DNA from: Bacteroidetes bacterium QH_10_64_19
GTDB taxonomy: Bacteria > Bacteroidota > Rhodothermia > Rhodothermales > Salinibacteraceae
Assembly (NCBI GenBank): GCA_003023125.1
Contig: PXSY01000007.1
Location: 1 to 6,264, forward strand
Length of the DNA stretch: 6,264 nucleotides
Reading direction: 5' to 3'
The notes under the pieces: model-generated
What the model was told of the DNA's origin: nothing
Databases searched by the model: none
Seen by the model: the letters and a program-made list of their open reading frames with translations, nothing else
Made by a program: the position numbers and the translations under genes
Shown: one piece after another, positions 4,856-6,264 of the stretch
How positions within the stretch are numbered: position 1 is the stretch's first letter
Layout of the letters: each line of letters opens with the position of its first letter

Positions 4856-6264
4856 CTATTGAGAGGCGTCCGGCTTGAACGCGTCGGCCTCGTTGGCATT
4901 GTCGGGGCCCACCGTCCCCTGTGCGGCCTCGCGGAGCGCCGCGGCCCGGTAGAGATCCCCGCGCGTCATCACCCACTCGACGTTGCGCGTGTTGCGGATG
5001 TCGGCCAGCGGGTTGCCCCGGACGACGAACAGATCTGCGCTCTTGCCCACCTCGACGGTCCCGATCCGGTCGCTCATGCGGAGCGCCCGGGCGCCATTGA
5101 TCGTCCCGATCCGGAGCGCTGCGGCTTCCGGAATCCCGGCCCTCACAAACGCCTGCAGCTCGCGATGCACGCCGAACGGGGCCAGAAACTCCCCCCAGCT
5201 CGGGTGATCGGTGCCCAGCGTGATGTGGTCGCCCGCCCCCGCGTCGTAGAAGGCCTTGATGCGGTCGAGCTTGACCTCAAAGATCTGCTGGAAGCGCTGG
5301 ATGGGCTCCTGGAAGTCTTCCTCGGTGAGCACGGACCGCAGATAGGGGGTAAGATACTGCTGCGCATTCGGCCAGTCGCGGTAGATCTCGGACCTTCGGG
5401 TGCCGTAGTAGCCGTAGGCGGTGATGGTGGCATCGAAAAAGACCCCGTGCCGCTGGAAGTGCTGGGTGATGCGATCAAACGCCGGGGCGTCCGGCGTCGC
5501 CGTAGGCAGCGTGTCGTACGCCCGCACGCTGTCGGGCAGTTGGTCGCCCCCCAGAAAGTGCTCGATGCGGTCGATGCCCATATCGATGGCCGTGCGCGGG
5601 TTGACGCTCTGGCCGTAGCCGGAGCCCAGGTGCCCCGTCACGGTGGCGTCGTGCCGATGCGCCTGGTCGATGAGCGCCCGCAGCAGATCGGCCTGAAGGC
5701 GCTTGGCCTTAAAGTGGTGCACCCCGCGGGCGGCCCATTTGTCAACCTCCCGGCGAATGCTTTCCGGGGTGCGGGTCGTGTCCCAGCCCGGTCGTGCCTT
5801 GCCGAAGTAGGGCCCGGACGTGAGGATGCGGGGGCCGACGCGGTCGCCCCGATCGATGGCCCGACGCACCCGGCGCATCTTTTCCGGCTGCATCTCGCCG
5901 GTCGTGAAGGTGGTGGTGGCCCCGTTGGCGAGATAAAGCCGAGGATAGCCCTCCGTCTCTTCCACTCGCCCCTCCCCGAAAAAGTCCACCGCGTAGTGGG
6001 CGTGCAGGTCGACCAGGCCCGGCAGAATGACGTGCTCGTCGTCAAGCTGTACGATGCGAGCCCCGGTGGTGTCGAGGGCCGTGGCCCCGCGCGCCATGAT
6101 GTTTCCGGCCCGCACGACCAGGCCCGGATTGTCCGTGAGGGTCGTGTCCGTGGCGTCGAAGAGACGTCCGCCCCGCAGTACCGTTGTGTGCTGGGCCTGC
6201 ACCGGCTCCTGACGCCCCCCTCCAAGCCCCAGGGCGATGAGAACGGCTGCAAGACACAGGCGGC
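4856..6264 (-). CDS. Exported metal-dependent amidohydrolase (imidazolonepropionase/prolidase-like, COG1228 type), N-terminus off-window
   Basis: A TIM-barrel hydrolase of the amidohydrolase superfamily; relatives cleave cyclic amides or Xaa-Pro-like dipeptides, and the substrate here is unknown. Numbering from the GTG at 6202, the metal site is complete: HAH (H67, H69) after GLVDL, a candidate carboxylated lysine in HHFKAK (K165 or K167), H191 in VTGHLG, H215 in RIEHFLGG, and D332 in LGTDHPS. The small beta-sandwich is formed by the N-terminal strands (LRGGRLFDA, 9-17) and the C-terminal GTVEVGKSADLFVV (381-394) with VEWVMTRG (408-415). The frame stays open upstream of the GTG to the window edge and encodes LCLAAVLIALGLGG followed by a polar stretch and VQA just before QHTT. 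This reads as a signal peptide with likely cleavage after VQA, so the true start is beyond 6264 and the GTG is not the start. The protein is therefore probably periplasmic. The C-terminal tail (about 430-448) is Asp/Glu/Asn-rich. Family is secure; substrate is not. Confidence 0.9.
   Translation of the reverse strand, partial: RLCLAAVLIALGLGGGRQEPVQAQHTTVLRGGRLFDATDTTLTDNPGLVVRAGNIMARGATALDTTGARIVQLDDEHVILPGLVDLHAHYAVDFFGEGRVEETEGYPRLYLANGATTTFTTGEMQPEKMRRVRRAIDRGDRVGPRILTSGPYFGKARPGWDTTRTPESIRREVDKWAARGVHHFKAKRLQADLLRALIDQAHRHDATVTGHLGSGYGQSVNPRTAIDMGIDRIEHFLGGDQLPDSVRAYDTLPTATPDAPAFDRITQHFQRHGVFFDATITAYGYYGTRRSEIYRDWPNAQQYLTPYLRSVLTEEDFQEPIQRFQQIFEVKLDRIKAFYDAGAGDHITLGTDHPSWGEFLAPFGVHRELQAFVRAGIPEAAALRIGTINGARALRMSDRIGTVEVGKSADLFVVRGNPLADIRNTRNVEWVMTRGDLYRAAALREAAQGTVGPDNANEADAFKPDASQ

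Overview
This is a GC-rich window with very strong G/C bias at third codon positions. It carries four recognisable protein genes plus one small acidic orphan. The best guess for its source is a Salinibacter-like member of the Rhodothermota. Three things support this: a Bacteroidota-type Ig-like surface lipoprotein opening with a CANPQAPSGGPRDTTPP-style N-terminus, markedly acidic proteins (18 Asp/Glu against 5 Lys/Arg in the 84-residue gene) as in salt-in halophiles, and GC-rich codon use. This assignment is inference from protein style; no rRNA or other marker gene is present.

Layout. Positions 1-1043 (minus strand) hold a bifunctional NAD(P)HX repair enzyme, whose C-terminal end lies outside the window. 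Immediately upstream, overlapping by 47 bp and probably co-transcribed, is a large outer-surface lipoprotein (997-2946, minus). A roughly 0.45-0.5 kb divergent spacer follows, of lower GC, with one strong hairpin and one good Shine-Dalgarno/ATG pair that does not lead into a convincing gene. Next, on the plus strand, is a TrmH/SpoU-family RNA 2'-O-methyltransferase (3473-4153) that appears to lack its first 30-40 residues. Sequence resembling the missing part lies just upstream, split between two frames. A 374-bp spacer without a gene leads to an 84-aa acidic protein of unknown function (4528-4782, plus). It converges on an exported metal-dependent amidohydrolase (minus, 4856 to beyond the right edge).

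The genes do not form one pathway. The NAD(P)HX repair enzyme and the RNA methyltransferase are housekeeping functions; the lipoprotein and the amidohydrolase act in the envelope. I see no mobile element, CRISPR array, tRNA or rRNA, and no clear new multi-gene system. The points most worth checking are the possible small indels at the N-termini of the methyltransferase and the NAD(P)HX enzyme, the hairpin in the divergent spacer, the export signal upstream of the apparent GTG start of the amidohydrolase, and the acidic orphan gene.
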